DNA of 64,000 bases from Candidatus Gastranaerophilales bacterium (GTDB lineage: Bacteria; Cyanobacteriota; Vampirovibrionia; Gastranaerophilales; Gastranaerophilaceae). Both the position numbers and the translations under genes were made by a program. The stretch spans positions 1 to 64,000 of the forward strand of contig CALVBD010000001.1 of assembly GCA_944325635.1 (NCBI GenBank). The letters run 5' to 3'. This document shows positions 1-8,680 of this stretch, in pieces; position 1 is the stretch's first letter; the number at the start of each line of letters is the position of its first letter. A model generated the notes under the pieces. The model saw only the letters and a program-made list of their open reading frames with translations. It did no database searches and was not told the DNA's origin.

Positions 1-204
1 GGCGCAAATATCGGTTGCCAGCAGGATGTTCAAGAGGCTGTTACAAAATACGGCGCAAATATCGGTTGCCAGCAGGATGTTCAAGAGGCTGTTACAAAAT
101 ACGGCGCAAATATCGGTTGCCAGCAGGACGTTCAGGAGGCTGTTACCAAATACGGCGCAAACATCGGTTGCCAGCAGGACGTTCAGGAAGCTGTTACCAA
201 ATAC
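1..204 (+). repeat. 51-bp tandem repeat, four full copies visible
   Basis: Units start at 1, 52, 103 and 154. Units 1 and 2 are identical over 51 bp; units 3 and 4 differ from them at a few mostly silent positions (for example GAT/GAC and ACA/ACC). Near-identity at the DNA level indicates recent expansion by unequal crossing-over or slippage. A diverged unit follows at 205-273 and another start at 274. The array continues to the left of the window. Confidence 0.95.
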
Positions 205-438
205 GGCGCAAACATCGGTTGTTCGCAGGATACTGTTATTGATCAGCAGTTTGAAACTCCTCAAATTGTAACGAAATATGGCGCGAATATCGGTTGCGGC
301 GATCATACCTTTAAAGTAAATAACAGGGAATTAATTGATAAAATTAAAATCAGTATTGATAAAAACAATACTGATAGTGCTGTTGTATATGATAGACAAA
401 CCGGAACTTTGCATCTTAGAACTCGTAAGAGTGAATAA
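1..438 (+). CDS. C-terminal part of a tandem-repeat protein (start lies outside the window)
   Basis: Frame 1 is open from the first base to TAA at 436-438, so the gene enters from the left and about 145 C-terminal residues are visible. Four 17-residue units reading GANIGCQQDVQEAVTKY follow one another, then two diverged units that both begin GANIGC, then a non-repetitive tail (about residues 105-145) rich in Lys, Asn, Asp and Thr. Each unit carries one Cys. I do not recognise the family. The repeat may be a surface or structural module, but nothing here proves that. The other two forward frames also stay open over part of the repeat; the frame chosen is the one that runs past the array to a stop without a break. 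Confidence 0.7.
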   Translation, partial: GANIGCQQDVQEAVTKYGANIGCQQDVQEAVTKYGANIGCQQDVQEAVTKYGANIGCQQDVQEAVTKYGANIGCSQDTVIDQQFETPQIVTKYGANIGCGDHTFKVNNRELIDKIKISIDKNNTDSAVVYDRQTGTLHLRTRKSE

Positions 439-892
439 GCTAACTTTTCATGATGTGTTCGCATGGCAGGATTGTGCTTGACGTAGTAGCCTTAAACTTG
501 ACTACGGATTGAGTGTTTCCAGAACTTTGTTCTTTACACACCCAAACTCTTACTCTGCTAGCAGGTAGCCCATGTAAAATACATTTGAGCTGCGTTCTTG
601 GATTTGCTCTACGCTCACGGAGTCTCACCTTAAAGCCTTGCGGCTTAGCCGGTTAGTTCCGCTCGGTATCCGGATACTAAAAATCTGTGAGCATTTTGTG
701 ATCATTTGCCTTACAAAGGGTATAAAAATTTACGCTTGGCGCGATTGTCTTGCTCGGCGGCGTTAAACAGGACTTCGGTTGACTACTTCAATGCCTCCGG
801 CATTTCGTAATCAAGCCTGCGCCCTCTGCCGCCTCGCGCTCGAACGACAGATGATGCTTTCGCATCAAGCATTCTCGTCTTAGCAAAACAGC
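439..892. other. Gene-free stretch between the repeat protein and tRNA-Lys
   Basis: No convincing coding region: the only ORF, about 62 codons on the minus strand, lacks a ribosome-binding site and recognisable protein content. The DNA is richer in G+C than its neighbours and has several short palindromic words. At 733-746 there is a 14-bp exact copy of the 3' end of the tRNA-Lys gene (929-942), in the same orientation. Confidence 0.5.
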
Positions 893-927
893 AAAATAAA
901 AGAGGACATTATGTCCTCTTTTATTTT
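893..927 (-). terminator. Terminator of tRNA-Lys, near-perfect 35-bp palindrome
   Basis: Two perfect 17-bp arms (893-909 and 911-927) are separated by a single base. Read on the minus strand, directly downstream of the tRNA, the inner part AAAAGAGGACAT/ATGTCCTCTTTT forms a hairpin followed by a T-rich run. The outer end of the palindrome includes the tRNA discriminator position. Confidence 0.8.
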
Positions 928-999
928 GCGCTTGGCGCGATTCGAACGCGCGACCTATCCCTTAAAAGGGGAGTGCTCTACCTGCTGAGCTACAAGCGC
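927..999 (-). tRNA. tRNA-Lys (anticodon UUU)
   Basis: A 73-nt cloverleaf on the minus strand: a 7-bp acceptor stem GCGCTTG/CAAGCGC, D-arm GCTC/GAGC, anticodon loop CUUUUAA giving UUU, and T-arm GCGCG-TTCGAAT-CGCGC. The discriminator is A and CCA is not encoded. The first anticodon-stem pair is a C-U mismatch; the other four pair normally. Confidence 0.95.
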
Positions 1000-1159
1000 A
1001 TATTTATTAACTTGTTATGGGGCTTTTATTATTCTAACCTTGACGAACTTTCGTTTTATCTGTCGTGTGCTCCAACTTTCACACCCGACCGGCTAGTCCC
1101 AGTAAGATTAATTTAACAAGAACAAAATTTATTGTCAATAGTTTTGTTAAAAATTTTTC

Positions 1160-4100
1160 TTATCCGATTTTTGTGAAAGTTTTTTCTTCAACAGGTTTAT
1201 TATAACCCATTTTTTTCTGATGTTTGTTGAAGAAGTAGTAGCCCCCACCGGCGATTGCAGCGGCTCCTGCAAGGCTGAATGCTATTATTTTTCCAAGTTT
1301 GGATTTTTTCGCAGATGCGGCTGCTGTTTCTGCTTCCACTACAATTTTTTGTGTTGCAATTCCGAATTCTCCGACAAGACGTTTCATAGGTTTTTTATTT
1401 CTTACATCCATGCCCTTGTCTCTTTCGAAAACTTCATTCATATAGCGTTCGTTAGCAGTCTTTCCATTGTTATAATCAGCATTCTGGTGCCAATCCATTT
1501 TATCTTGCTGCAAGCCTGCATTTTGAACCATTTCTTTGTAAGGATGGACAGTCCGTGTTTTCAGTTCATCACTCAATTGATCCTGAATTGCTTTTTTGAA
1601 CTCTTCATCACTGGATTCCATAGCCAGAACAATGCAATCTTTTAGTTCAAAAGTCGCATTTTTCCATCTTGCTCCATCCAGGACTTTTGCATCGTGTGCT
1701 CCGTCCCCGTTAAAGTCTAGCTTTTCACCTAATATTTCTTCAAGTCTTTTCTGACTTAATAAATAAGGATTTTTGGTCAGCAATCCACGCATTTCATTGA
1801 TAAAATCAGGCGAACCTCCTGTGTTAATTGAAATGCAAGGTGTTGCTGATGCAAAAGATTCCAGAGGAGTAATTCCGCACGGTTCAAATCTTGATGAAAA
1901 CATTGTCCATGTTGCACAACCTACAAGTCTGTTTGAGAAGAAATTGTTTACATACATTATGTTACCGGTATATTTACCGTTATCAATTTTTGGTAATTGT
2001 ACTTCAATTAAGTCTTTTACCCATTTATAATCATCAGCATTCGAATCCCATACTCCTGCTCCGAAAATTGCCTTAGTACGTAATTTCATTTCTTCAGGAA
2101 TATTTTTATCTTTTAAGAATTCCAAATATTCTTTGATGGCACCTACAGATGTAGGATAACCTTTTTGAGGATCCGGTCTGCCCCAGCCCATAAAGAGTTT
2201 GTCTCCTTCTTTATAGCCTGAAAGGTGTCCTATAACAGTAGCTCCGGATGATACCTGAGCGTCGCTGCAAAATACTTTTGTAACACCGCTTTGTCCGCCA
2301 TGCTTGTATGCATGGTCAATTATATTTAATAACCATTTGGTATTATTTTCTTTAGCTTTTAATACATCATCAATATTATCTTTTATAATTTTTCCGTCTT
2401 TATCAAGCTGGTACTCATATTTATATGTTTGAAATCCTCGTTTTAATTTTGATAATACATTCGGGTGACCGTTTCTGTGGAAATTTGCCTTTGGATTATC
2501 AAGCTGAAGATTTGCAGGAGTACTGCCGTTTGTAATATCATGTGTTTCGATTTCGTTAAGTTTTTTGGTTAGTCCGAGTGCAATATCCGGGGTGTCAGGA
2601 TTTTTCATCTCCTTGCCGTAATTCATTGATACTGTACCGGCTTTGTTGTTTTTACCATCAATCTTAGAGGCAGCAACCGGCGTCATTGTGATATTATATG
2701 TATTAAAATCATCCATAAAGTTTTTGAAGAACGGGTCAAATATTTGTTTAATAAATATAGCTTCCGGTTTCAGAGGTTGTCCCGCTATAGGGCAGAATTT
2801 AGACCAATTCTTTTCAATATATTTTATTTCTTTTAATTGAGGATGGTTTCTGAGTTCTTTCACGTCTTCTTCAGAAGCAACAAGGCGGAAGAATTCAAAC
2901 GGATTATCCATCCATCCTTGATAGTCTCTGCCTGGATTGTGGAAACTTCCGTGAGAGATTATTCCTCCGTTATAATATTCATCGCCTGCCGCAGATTTAT
3001 CAATTATACTATTCATTATTAAAAATGCGGGACGATCGTGGAGCCATAAGTTTGCAGGGTTATAGTAGCCATGTTTTTCGGTGTTCAGTTGAGGCAGGGC
3101 TTCTACCAAAGCTCTGTTGCTGTTAGCGTAATATGTATTTGTACTTACATGGTGGATGCCGTCTTCACTGCCAAGAGTTCCGTATGCACCGTAGGTTCCG
3201 TAAGTTCCATAAGCTCCGTAGGCGCCATAAGCCCCTCCTGCCTGCTGGTTAACGCCATAAGCGTTTGCAAATTTAGCAAGATCTTTTGTATGTATAAAGT
3301 AGGCCGCATTTCTTTCAGGAACTTCTTGAGCCGCTGTATCTTTTATTTTTTGAAGTCCGTCTTTGTATTCCTGGGACTCTTTAAGTTCTTTTAATTTTTG
3401 GGCTATTTCGTCTTTATATTTTAGCAATTCGTCATTAATTTTTTTATTATATTCTTTTTCAAGCGTTTCGATTTCAGGATTTGGCTCGAATGAAAACATA
3501 TCTCTGTTGAATTTTAGTACATCCTCATCGTTTAAGTTTTTGAGTTTTTCCTGATATTTGTAAGTCGGTTCCAATTCTTCCTTTATTTTTTGTATAAAAG
3601 GTGCTGTAATTTTATTTTTTGCATTTTCCGCATATTTTTGTTCTGCTTTTATAACAGGATCTTCGATAGTTGAATCTTTTGCTTTAAACAATCGATAAGT
3701 AACTTCTTTAAGCTTATCAACAGAATCGTCTGCAACAGTTTTGAACGAACCTGAAACACCTATATCATCCAATGGGATATAATTACATAAACCTTTACTG
3801 TCTGGTTCAGTTTGAATTGCAAATGCAAGGTTTTTAACGTCTTTTCCTAATCTTTTGGCAACATCTTCAAGCGATTCCATTTGTTCTGCATGATGGAATT
3901 TGTCTTTAGGTAACTGTTTTTTAGGGGTGCCGTTTTCATCGTAGATGATTTCTACAACCTTAACGCCTCCATCAGGGTTTGCGTAGGCATGGTATGGTGA
4001 AAAATCTCTCACATCAGCCCCTTCACGTAATCGCCAGCTTTCAGGCCCTTCCTGTGCGACAACGCCTAATCCGCCCATATTGTAGGAATTTATGCCATAT

Positions 4101-4345
4101 CTTTTGTTTTCGGGAGCGTATGAAAGAAATTGATTGATATTTTTATCTCCGCCCGTAAATGTCAAGTGAATATACCGGCTCTTTTCGGTTTTTGAAAGGC
4201 CTTTGAGATATACAGGTGTTGCATAGTTAAGCGAATTAACATGACGGTCAGTTGTTAATGTCACTGTTTTGTTTTCCTGAATAGTGTTGGTGTGTTCTCT
4301 CAATTTGCCCGCATAAGTCTGCGGCATTACCGAAGTGATACGCAT
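1160..4345 (-). CDS. Starch/glycogen-synthase-like glycosyltransferase (GT5-type GT-B fold) with C-terminal membrane anchor
   Basis: A 1061-residue protein. The N-terminal half has YNMGGLGVVAQE (about residues 88-99), matching the KxGGLGDV loop that binds ADP-glucose in starch synthases. The C-terminal half has FSSRFEPCGITPLE, the E-x7-E motif of retaining GT-B enzymes, followed by the P-C-I-S-I-N-T-G-G loop. It is about twice the length of bacterial GlgA: a Lys/Glu-rich coiled-coil-like insert (about 210-350) and a Gly-Ala-Tyr repeat (about 375-395) interrupt the first domain. Near the C-terminus a hydrophobic stretch (about 1017-1040, rich in Ala and Gly) looks like a membrane anchor, which ordinary glycogen synthases lack. 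The start has GGGG about 8 bases upstream. The GT5-like fold is well supported; the substrate and the reason for anchoring are unknown. Confidence 0.75.
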   Translation of the reverse strand: MRITSVMPQTYAGKLREHTNTIQENKTVTLTTDRHVNSLNYATPVYLKGLSKTEKSRYIHLTFTGGDKNINQFLSYAPENKRYGINSYNMGGLGVVAQEGPESWRLREGADVRDFSPYHAYANPDGGVKVVEIIYDENGTPKKQLPKDKFHHAEQMESLEDVAKRLGKDVKNLAFAIQTEPDSKGLCNYIPLDDIGVSGSFKTVADDSVDKLKEVTYRLFKAKDSTIEDPVIKAEQKYAENAKNKITAPFIQKIKEELEPTYKYQEKLKNLNDEDVLKFNRDMFSFEPNPEIETLEKEYNKKINDELLKYKDEIAQKLKELKESQEYKDGLQKIKDTAAQEVPERNAAYFIHTKDLAKFANAYGVNQQAGGAYGAYGAYGTYGTYGAYGTLGSEDGIHHVSTNTYYANSNRALVEALPQLNTEKHGYYNPANLWLHDRPAFLIMNSIIDKSAAGDEYYNGGIISHGSFHNPGRDYQGWMDNPFEFFRLVASEEDVKELRNHPQLKEIKYIEKNWSKFCPIAGQPLKPEAIFIKQIFDPFFKNFMDDFNTYNITMTPVAASKIDGKNNKAGTVSMNYGKEMKNPDTPDIALGLTKKLNEIETHDITNGSTPANLQLDNPKANFHRNGHPNVLSKLKRGFQTYKYEYQLDKDGKIIKDNIDDVLKAKENNTKWLLNIIDHAYKHGGQSGVTKVFCSDAQVSSGATVIGHLSGYKEGDKLFMGWGRPDPQKGYPTSVGAIKEYLEFLKDKNIPEEMKLRTKAIFGAGVWDSNADDYKWVKDLIEVQLPKIDNGKYTGNIMYVNNFFSNRLVGCATWTMFSSRFEPCGITPLESFASATPCISINTGGSPDFINEMRGLLTKNPYLLSQKRLEEILGEKLDFNGDGAHDAKVLDGARWKNATFELKDCIVLAMESSDEEFKKAIQDQLSDELKTRTVHPYKEMVQNAGLQQDKMDWHQNADYNNGKTANERYMNEVFERDKGMDVRNKKPMKRLVGEFGIATQKIVVEAETAAASAKKSKLGKIIAFSLAGAAAIAGGGYYFFNKHQKKMGYNKPVEEKTFTKIG

Positions 4346-4563
4346 CTTTACCCCTTTTCTATTAACATGCTGCAGAAAATAAATCTTCTGCCTTTATAGT
4401 AAAATGCTGACAAATTTTTTTTCAACAGTGAATACTCTTTTTATTACAAAATATTAAGTAAATTTTTTTCAATAATTAGAGTTTTTTAGTTTCCTTTAAA
4501 GTAAAATTGATATGCAGAGCCGAAAATGGCAGTCTGCGCGGAGCAGTATAACTAAGGATAGAT

Positions 4564-5844
4564 ATGGACAGATTATTTGGAATTCTCGGAATTATTTTAA
4601 TATTTTTAATATGTTTTTTAATGTCTAATAACAAAAAACATATTAATTACAAAACCGTAGGCATGGGCTTTTTATTGCAGGTTGCGCTTGCTGTTTTTAT
4701 ATTTAAGGTTCCTCTGGGGCGTGCTTTGTTTATGAATGTCGGCATGTTTATCCAGAAGATTCTTGATTTTGCAAAAGAGGGCGGAAGCTTTGTTTTCGGG
4801 CCATTAATTGATAATGAAAAATTGAATTTGGTCTGGGGACTTGGAGCAAATGTTTTTGCGCTCCAGTTAATTTGTTCGTTAATATTTATGATGATTCTTG
4901 TAAATATCCTCTATTACTATGGGATAATGCAGAGAATTGTTCCTATATTCGGCAAAGCCATGAATAAGTTAATGTCTGTGAGTGGTGCAGAAGCGTTATC
5001 AAATGTGGCTAGCGCTTTTCTGGGGCAGATTTCTGCACAGATAATGATAAGACCTTATCTTGAAAAACTCACACGATCTGAACTTCTGGCTTCTATGGCA
5101 GGAAGTATGGCCTGTATTTCCATGGCAACAATGCCGATTTATATAGGACTTGGAATTCCGGCGCATTACCTGTTGGCATCCTCATTTATGGCGGCTCCGG
5201 GGGCGCTTGTAATTTCTAAAATTATGTATCCGGAAACTCATACACCTGAGACCAGCGAAAATTTTAAAATTTCTTACAGTAAGCGTAAACGTCCTTATAT
5301 AAATGTGTTTGATGCAATTTCAGCAGGTGCATCTGAGGGTATGAAGGTTGCCATAAATGTTATTGCTATGATTCTTGCATTAGTTGCGCTTGTCGCAATG
5401 ATTGACTGGTTTTTGAAAGGTTTTGGAATTTTATTTGTTAAATATCTCCATATTAATTTTGCTTCTTTTGATATGACCCAGTTATCATTGAGAATGATTT
5501 TAGGCAAAATATTTGCAATATTCGCGTTCTTTATGGGGGTTCCGCTGCATGAGGCTACTACTGTCGGAAGCCTTATGGGGACAAAGCTTGTCTTGAATGA
5601 AATGGTTGCTTATGTTGATTTAACAAATCTGCCGATTGCTTTGTCAGAAAAAAGCTATTTAATTGCGTGTTTTGCACTTTGCAGCTTCGGAAACTTCGGC
5701 TCCATTGCAATCCAACTGGGCGGTATCGGAGAGCTTGCGCCTAACCAGAGAAAAAATTTGGCAAGACTGGGTGTTCGTGCGCTAATTGCAGGAACTTTAA
5801 CCTGCTATATGTCAGCAGCAATTGTCGGGGTTTTATTTAATTAG
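4564..5844 (+). CDS. nupC: Concentrative nucleoside transporter (CNT/NupC family)
   Basis: A 426-residue multi-spanning inner-membrane protein of usual CNT length (about 400). The Nup N-terminal segment is followed by the gate region with SGAEALSNVASAFLGQ and by SSFMAAPGALVISKIMYPET, close to the conserved SAPxxLxxSKIMxPE signature of NupC proteins. Such proteins import nucleosides with H+ or Na+. A ribosome-binding site AAGGA lies 7 bases before the ATG. The leader at 4514-4537 can fold into a small hairpin (GCAGA/TCTGC enclosing GCC/GGC), not matched to any riboswitch I know. The stop overlaps the stop of the convergent gene by 4 bases. Confidence 0.88.
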   Translation: MDRLFGILGIILIFLICFLMSNNKKHINYKTVGMGFLLQVALAVFIFKVPLGRALFMNVGMFIQKILDFAKEGGSFVFGPLIDNEKLNLVWGLGANVFALQLICSLIFMMILVNILYYYGIMQRIVPIFGKAMNKLMSVSGAEALSNVASAFLGQISAQIMIRPYLEKLTRSELLASMAGSMACISMATMPIYIGLGIPAHYLLASSFMAAPGALVISKIMYPETHTPETSENFKISYSKRKRPYINVFDAISAGASEGMKVAINVIAMILALVALVAMIDWFLKGFGILFVKYLHINFASFDMTQLSLRMILGKIFAIFAFFMGVPLHEATTVGSLMGTKLVLNEMVAYVDLTNLPIALSEKSYLIACFALCSFGNFGSIAIQLGGIGELAPNQRKNLARLGVRALIAGTLTCYMSAAIVGVLFN

Positions 5845-6155
5845 GATTTCGGCAAATGGTCAGCCCAGTGTTCATCTAAGTTTCGGATAAATCTGTGCGC
5901 GTCTATAACGTCGTCATAACTTATGGGTTCAGGCCCTTCCTGAACTTCCAGTGCTAATTCTGACGGATCTTTAACTTCAATTCCGGAAAAGCCGAGAAAA
6001 GCTACTCCAAAGTTTTTTCCGCAGTGTTTGCATACAAGGTGAGTTACGGTTAATCCCGGTTCTTCACGTTTTATTACAAACGAATCTTCATCAAAACTGT
6101 TCTTACATACTGAGCAGCATAGATTTTCAAATAATGCTTTTAGTTTCTTTTCCAT
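5841..6155 (-). CDS. Small zinc-ribbon protein of unknown function
   Basis: A 104-residue soluble protein with two CxxC pairs, CCSVC near residue 15 and CKHC near residue 45, separated by about 30 residues, a likely zinc ribbon. The acidic C-terminal half has no recognisable domain. The start at 6155 is chosen over an upstream in-frame ATG at 6185 because AGAGGA lies 5-6 bases before it. The gene is convergent with nupC. Function unknown. Confidence 0.7.
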   Translation of the reverse strand: MEKKLKALFENLCCSVCKNSFDEDSFVIKREEPGLTVTHLVCKHCGKNFGVAFLGFSGIEVKDPSELALEVQEGPEPISYDDVIDAHRFIRNLDEHWADHLPKS

Positions 6156-6342
6156 TATATTCCTCTTTCTTCTTATTATATACAAAATTTTTTGAAAGTA
6201 ATTTAAAACTTTTTGGCATAATTCCCTTCTGTGCCTGCTTTTGTCTTAAATCCTTTGAATTTAATTTTTTATATCATTAAATTTAGTGTTACATTTTCTT
6301 CATACATGGGCATAATATACATGTAGACATGGGTGTATTGTG

Positions 6343-6374
6343 CGCCGCTCAAGTCAGCGTTGTATAATCACCGG
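6343..6374 (+). promoter_or_regulatory. Promoter of the 31-residue membrane peptide
   Basis: A perfect -10 box TATAAT lies at 6362-6367; a weak -35 candidate TTGTGC is about 19 bases upstream. Two copies of ACATGGG followed by a T/C-rich step occur just upstream (near 6304 and 6328), which could be an activator site. Transcription would start near 6374, leaving a leader of about 20 bases with a good ribosome-binding site. Confidence 0.5.
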
Positions 6375-6392
6375 ATTACAGGAGATATTCTG

Positions 6393-6488
6393 ATGGAAGC
6401 TATCAACTTAATTCTTTTCGGGTTTATTGTTTACACTGCATTAATTGTAGTTCCAAGCATCTGGGAAGAATTAACAGCAGAGGGTTAA
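6393..6488 (+). CDS. 31-residue single-pass membrane peptide
   Basis: ATG at 6393 to TAA at 6486-6488. AGGAG lies 8-9 bases before the ATG and a consensus -10 box lies upstream, so this short frame has its own expression signals. The peptide starts MEAINLILFGFIVYTALIVV, a hydrophobic stretch long enough to cross a membrane once, then a short tail ending WEELTAEG. It sits alone between a zinc-ribbon gene and bioA, with no partner to suggest a role. It resembles in size the small subunits of membrane complexes, but I cannot match it to one. Confidence 0.65.
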   Translation: MEAINLILFGFIVYTALIVVPSIWEELTAEG

Positions 6489-6616
6489 TCCTTACAAGAA
6501 TACAGACGATTTGAAGTGTTGATTTGTTTCAAATTTTTTATCGCCAATTAAGAGTGTGTGGTCTTTAAAAAGTGTTTAATATACGCTTGTTCATCAGGCG
6601 TAGGATGTCGTATACC

Positions 6617-7978
6617 TTATTCAGGTAAAACTTCTAAAAGGCATTCTAGTGCGACATCTGTTACAAAATCCATATCATCGCGGCTTATTATCAATGGCGG
6701 GTTGAAATAAATTACATCACCGAGCGGTCGGAGAAGCACGCCTTTTTTCAGAGCTTTTTTGTAAATCTGATAGCCTGTTCTGAGTCTGGAATCGAGCGGT
6801 TCTTTTGTCTGCGTATCTTTTACCAGTTCTATTGCGTTAATTAATCCTATATGTCTGATATCTCCCACATTTTTATGTGAGGCAAACTTTTCTTTTATTA
6901 TTCTGTTGAAATATATTGCGTTTTCATTTGCTTTTTTTAAGATACTGCCATCCTCCAATAAGTCCAGTACGGCATTTGCTGCAGCACAGGCAAGAGGGTT
7001 GCCGCTATAGGTATGAGAGTGCATAAATGCTTTGTGTGTATTGTATTCATCATAGAATGCGTCGTAAATCTTTTGTGTAGTTACAAAAAGCGCGCACGGC
7101 ATATAACCGCCTGTTAAACCTTTAGACAGGCACATTATATCAGGAGAAACTCCGGCATGGTTGAATGCAAACATTTTTCCTGTCCTGCCGTAACCGGTTG
7201 CGATTTCATCTGCGATTAAGTGAACGTTGTATTCCGTACATAATTCTCGCAATTTTTTTAAATATAAAGGCGGATAAACCTTCATTCCTGCAGACCCCTG
7301 CAATAATGGTTCCACCAGAAGTGCCGAAGTTTCTTTCCCGTATTTTTTAAATGTTTCTGCGGCTTTTTGTGCACATTCACAAGCGCAGTGTTCTCTGTCT
7401 TTCCCGAAAGGACAGCGGTAACAATCAGGCCCTTCAATTCTTACTATATCCATTAATATCGGTTTATAAAGTTCCGAGTATAGGTCGCATCCGCCTACAG
7501 AAAGCGCACCTATAGTTTCGCCGTGGTAAGCGTCTGTTAGAGCCATGAACCTCGTTTTTTGCGGATTCCCGGTCTGCTGGTGATACTGAAAACTTACTTT
7601 CATAGCGGCTTCAATTGCAGATGAGCCGTTATCTGTAAAGTTGAATTTGCACAAGCCTTCCGGTAGTATTTTGGATAATCTTTCGCATAACCTTATGGCT
7701 TGTTTATTCGAAAAATTTGCGAAAATAACATGTTCAAGTGAATCAAGTTGTTTTTTTATTTCGTCGTTAATGTGTGGATTGCAGTGCCCGAGAAGGTTAC
7801 ACCACCATGAACTTATCACATCAACATAGCGTTTTCCGTTAACATCATAAAGATACATACCTTCGCCGTGGTCTATTACAATCGGCGGAAGTTCTTCGTA
7901 ATCTTTCATCTGGGAACATGGGTGCCAGATGTATTTTAAATCTGTTTTTGACCAGTCTTTATTCTCGCAAATTGCCAT
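6617..7978 (-). CDS. bioA: Adenosylmethionine-8-amino-7-oxononanoate aminotransferase
   Basis: A 453-residue class III aminotransferase (fold type I, PLP). It converts KAPA to DAPA with S-adenosylmethionine as amino donor, the third step of the biotin ring pathway. SSWWCNLLGHCNP near residue 55 is the typical BioA substrate-side motif; DEIATGYGRTGKMFA carries the cofactor-binding Asp, and the PLP lysine is in LSKGLTGGYMP. Length is normal for the family. It follows bioD with one base between stop and start; its ribosome-binding site AAGGAG is formed by the last codons of bioD, so the two are translationally coupled. bioF and bioB are not in the window. Confidence 0.95.
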   Translation of the reverse strand: MAICENKDWSKTDLKYIWHPCSQMKDYEELPPIVIDHGEGMYLYDVNGKRYVDVISSWWCNLLGHCNPHINDEIKKQLDSLEHVIFANFSNKQAIRLCERLSKILPEGLCKFNFTDNGSSAIEAAMKVSFQYHQQTGNPQKTRFMALTDAYHGETIGALSVGGCDLYSELYKPILMDIVRIEGPDCYRCPFGKDREHCACECAQKAAETFKKYGKETSALLVEPLLQGSAGMKVYPPLYLKKLRELCTEYNVHLIADEIATGYGRTGKMFAFNHAGVSPDIMCLSKGLTGGYMPCALFVTTQKIYDAFYDEYNTHKAFMHSHTYSGNPLACAAANAVLDLLEDGSILKKANENAIYFNRIIKEKFASHKNVGDIRHIGLINAIELVKDTQTKEPLDSRLRTGYQIYKKALKKGVLLRPLGDVIYFNPPLIISRDDMDFVTDVALECLLEVLPE

Positions 7979-7979
7979 T

Positions 7980-8666
7980 TTATATCTCCTTAAATAGTGA
8001 TAAAAGGGTTTCTTTACCTATTTGAAGTTCTTGTTCGCCTTCTTTAACAACAGCAATGACTTTTTCACCAGTTAAATTCTCTATTTGTAATTTGTTGTCA
8101 TACTGCATAAAGTCATTTTCGTCATAATGATTAAGAATAAACCCCTTTGATTTTATGCCGCTGTTTTTTATGTATTCTGACGTTAATACTGCGTTATTAA
8201 TCGAGCCTAATTCCGCATTTGCAACTATGATTACATCAAGTTCCAGCATTTTTATAACATCAGGAAGAAGAAGTTTTTCTGATGTAAGATTAAACGGGCA
8301 TACAATTCCGCCAGCGCCTTCTACAACTAAGTAATCGTACTCTTGTTTTTTCTTTTCAAAATCAGCCAGAATTTTTTCTCTTTTTATTTCCTCGCCTTCA
8401 ATTTCTGCAGCAAGGTGCGGTGACACTGCGGATTTAAATATATAACTTGCACAATCTGTTGGATTAGAGGCTATTCCTGCGGTTTTTAATACGTATTCGC
8501 AGTCCCCCGGTATTAGTTTACCATCTTTAAGCTCTGCGCCGCTCAGTGCTGGTTTATAATATCCGCAATTTAATCCAAAGTCACGCATTTTTTTTACCAG
8601 AAGGGCAGAGATAAATGTTTTTCCAACATCAGTGCCTGTTGCTGTAACAAATAATCCTTTTGTCAT
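7980..8666 (-). CDS. bioD: Dethiobiotin synthetase
   Basis: A 228-residue cytoplasmic P-loop protein of normal length. It carboxylates and closes DAPA to dethiobiotin using ATP and CO2. The N-terminus MTKGLFVTATGTDVGKTF holds the Walker A variant GTDVGKT. VVEGAGGIVCPF near residue 115 is the conserved substrate loop. First gene of a bioD-bioA operon read on the minus strand, directly downstream of an 11-bp inverted repeat that looks like a biotin operator. Confidence 0.95.
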   Translation of the reverse strand: MTKGLFVTATGTDVGKTFISALLVKKMRDFGLNCGYYKPALSGAELKDGKLIPGDCEYVLKTAGIASNPTDCASYIFKSAVSPHLAAEIEGEEIKREKILADFEKKKQEYDYLVVEGAGGIVCPFNLTSEKLLLPDVIKMLELDVIIVANAELGSINNAVLTSEYIKNSGIKSKGFILNHYDENDFMQYDNKLQIENLTGEKVIAVVKEGEQELQIGKETLLSLFKEI

Positions 8667-8680
8667 ACTTCCTCTCCAAT

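Noticed and set aside
15-271. Two overlapping forward ORFs (75 and 81 codons) over the 51-bp repeat
   Set aside because: They are other-frame readings of the repeat. Frame 1 is open from the window edge past the array to a stop and gives the regular 17-residue unit with a non-repetitive tail.
440-628. 62-codon minus-strand ORF
   Set aside because: No ribosome-binding site, no protein-like pattern, and it lies in DNA with repeat-like words.
1773-3554. Several 60-107-codon forward ORFs inside the glycosyltransferase gene
   Set aside because: Shadows of the 1061-residue minus-strand gene. None has expression signals or protein-like content.
4514-4560. preQ1 or other riboswitch before nupC
   Set aside because: There is a hairpin and an ACTAAGGA word resembling the preQ1-I tail, but the conserved loop (CTACACC-type) is absent.
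6393-6488. Photosystem or cytochrome b6f small subunit
   Set aside because: Size and single helix fit, but the sequence does not match PetG, PetM, PetN, PsbZ or PsaM as I know them, and no photosynthesis gene is present.
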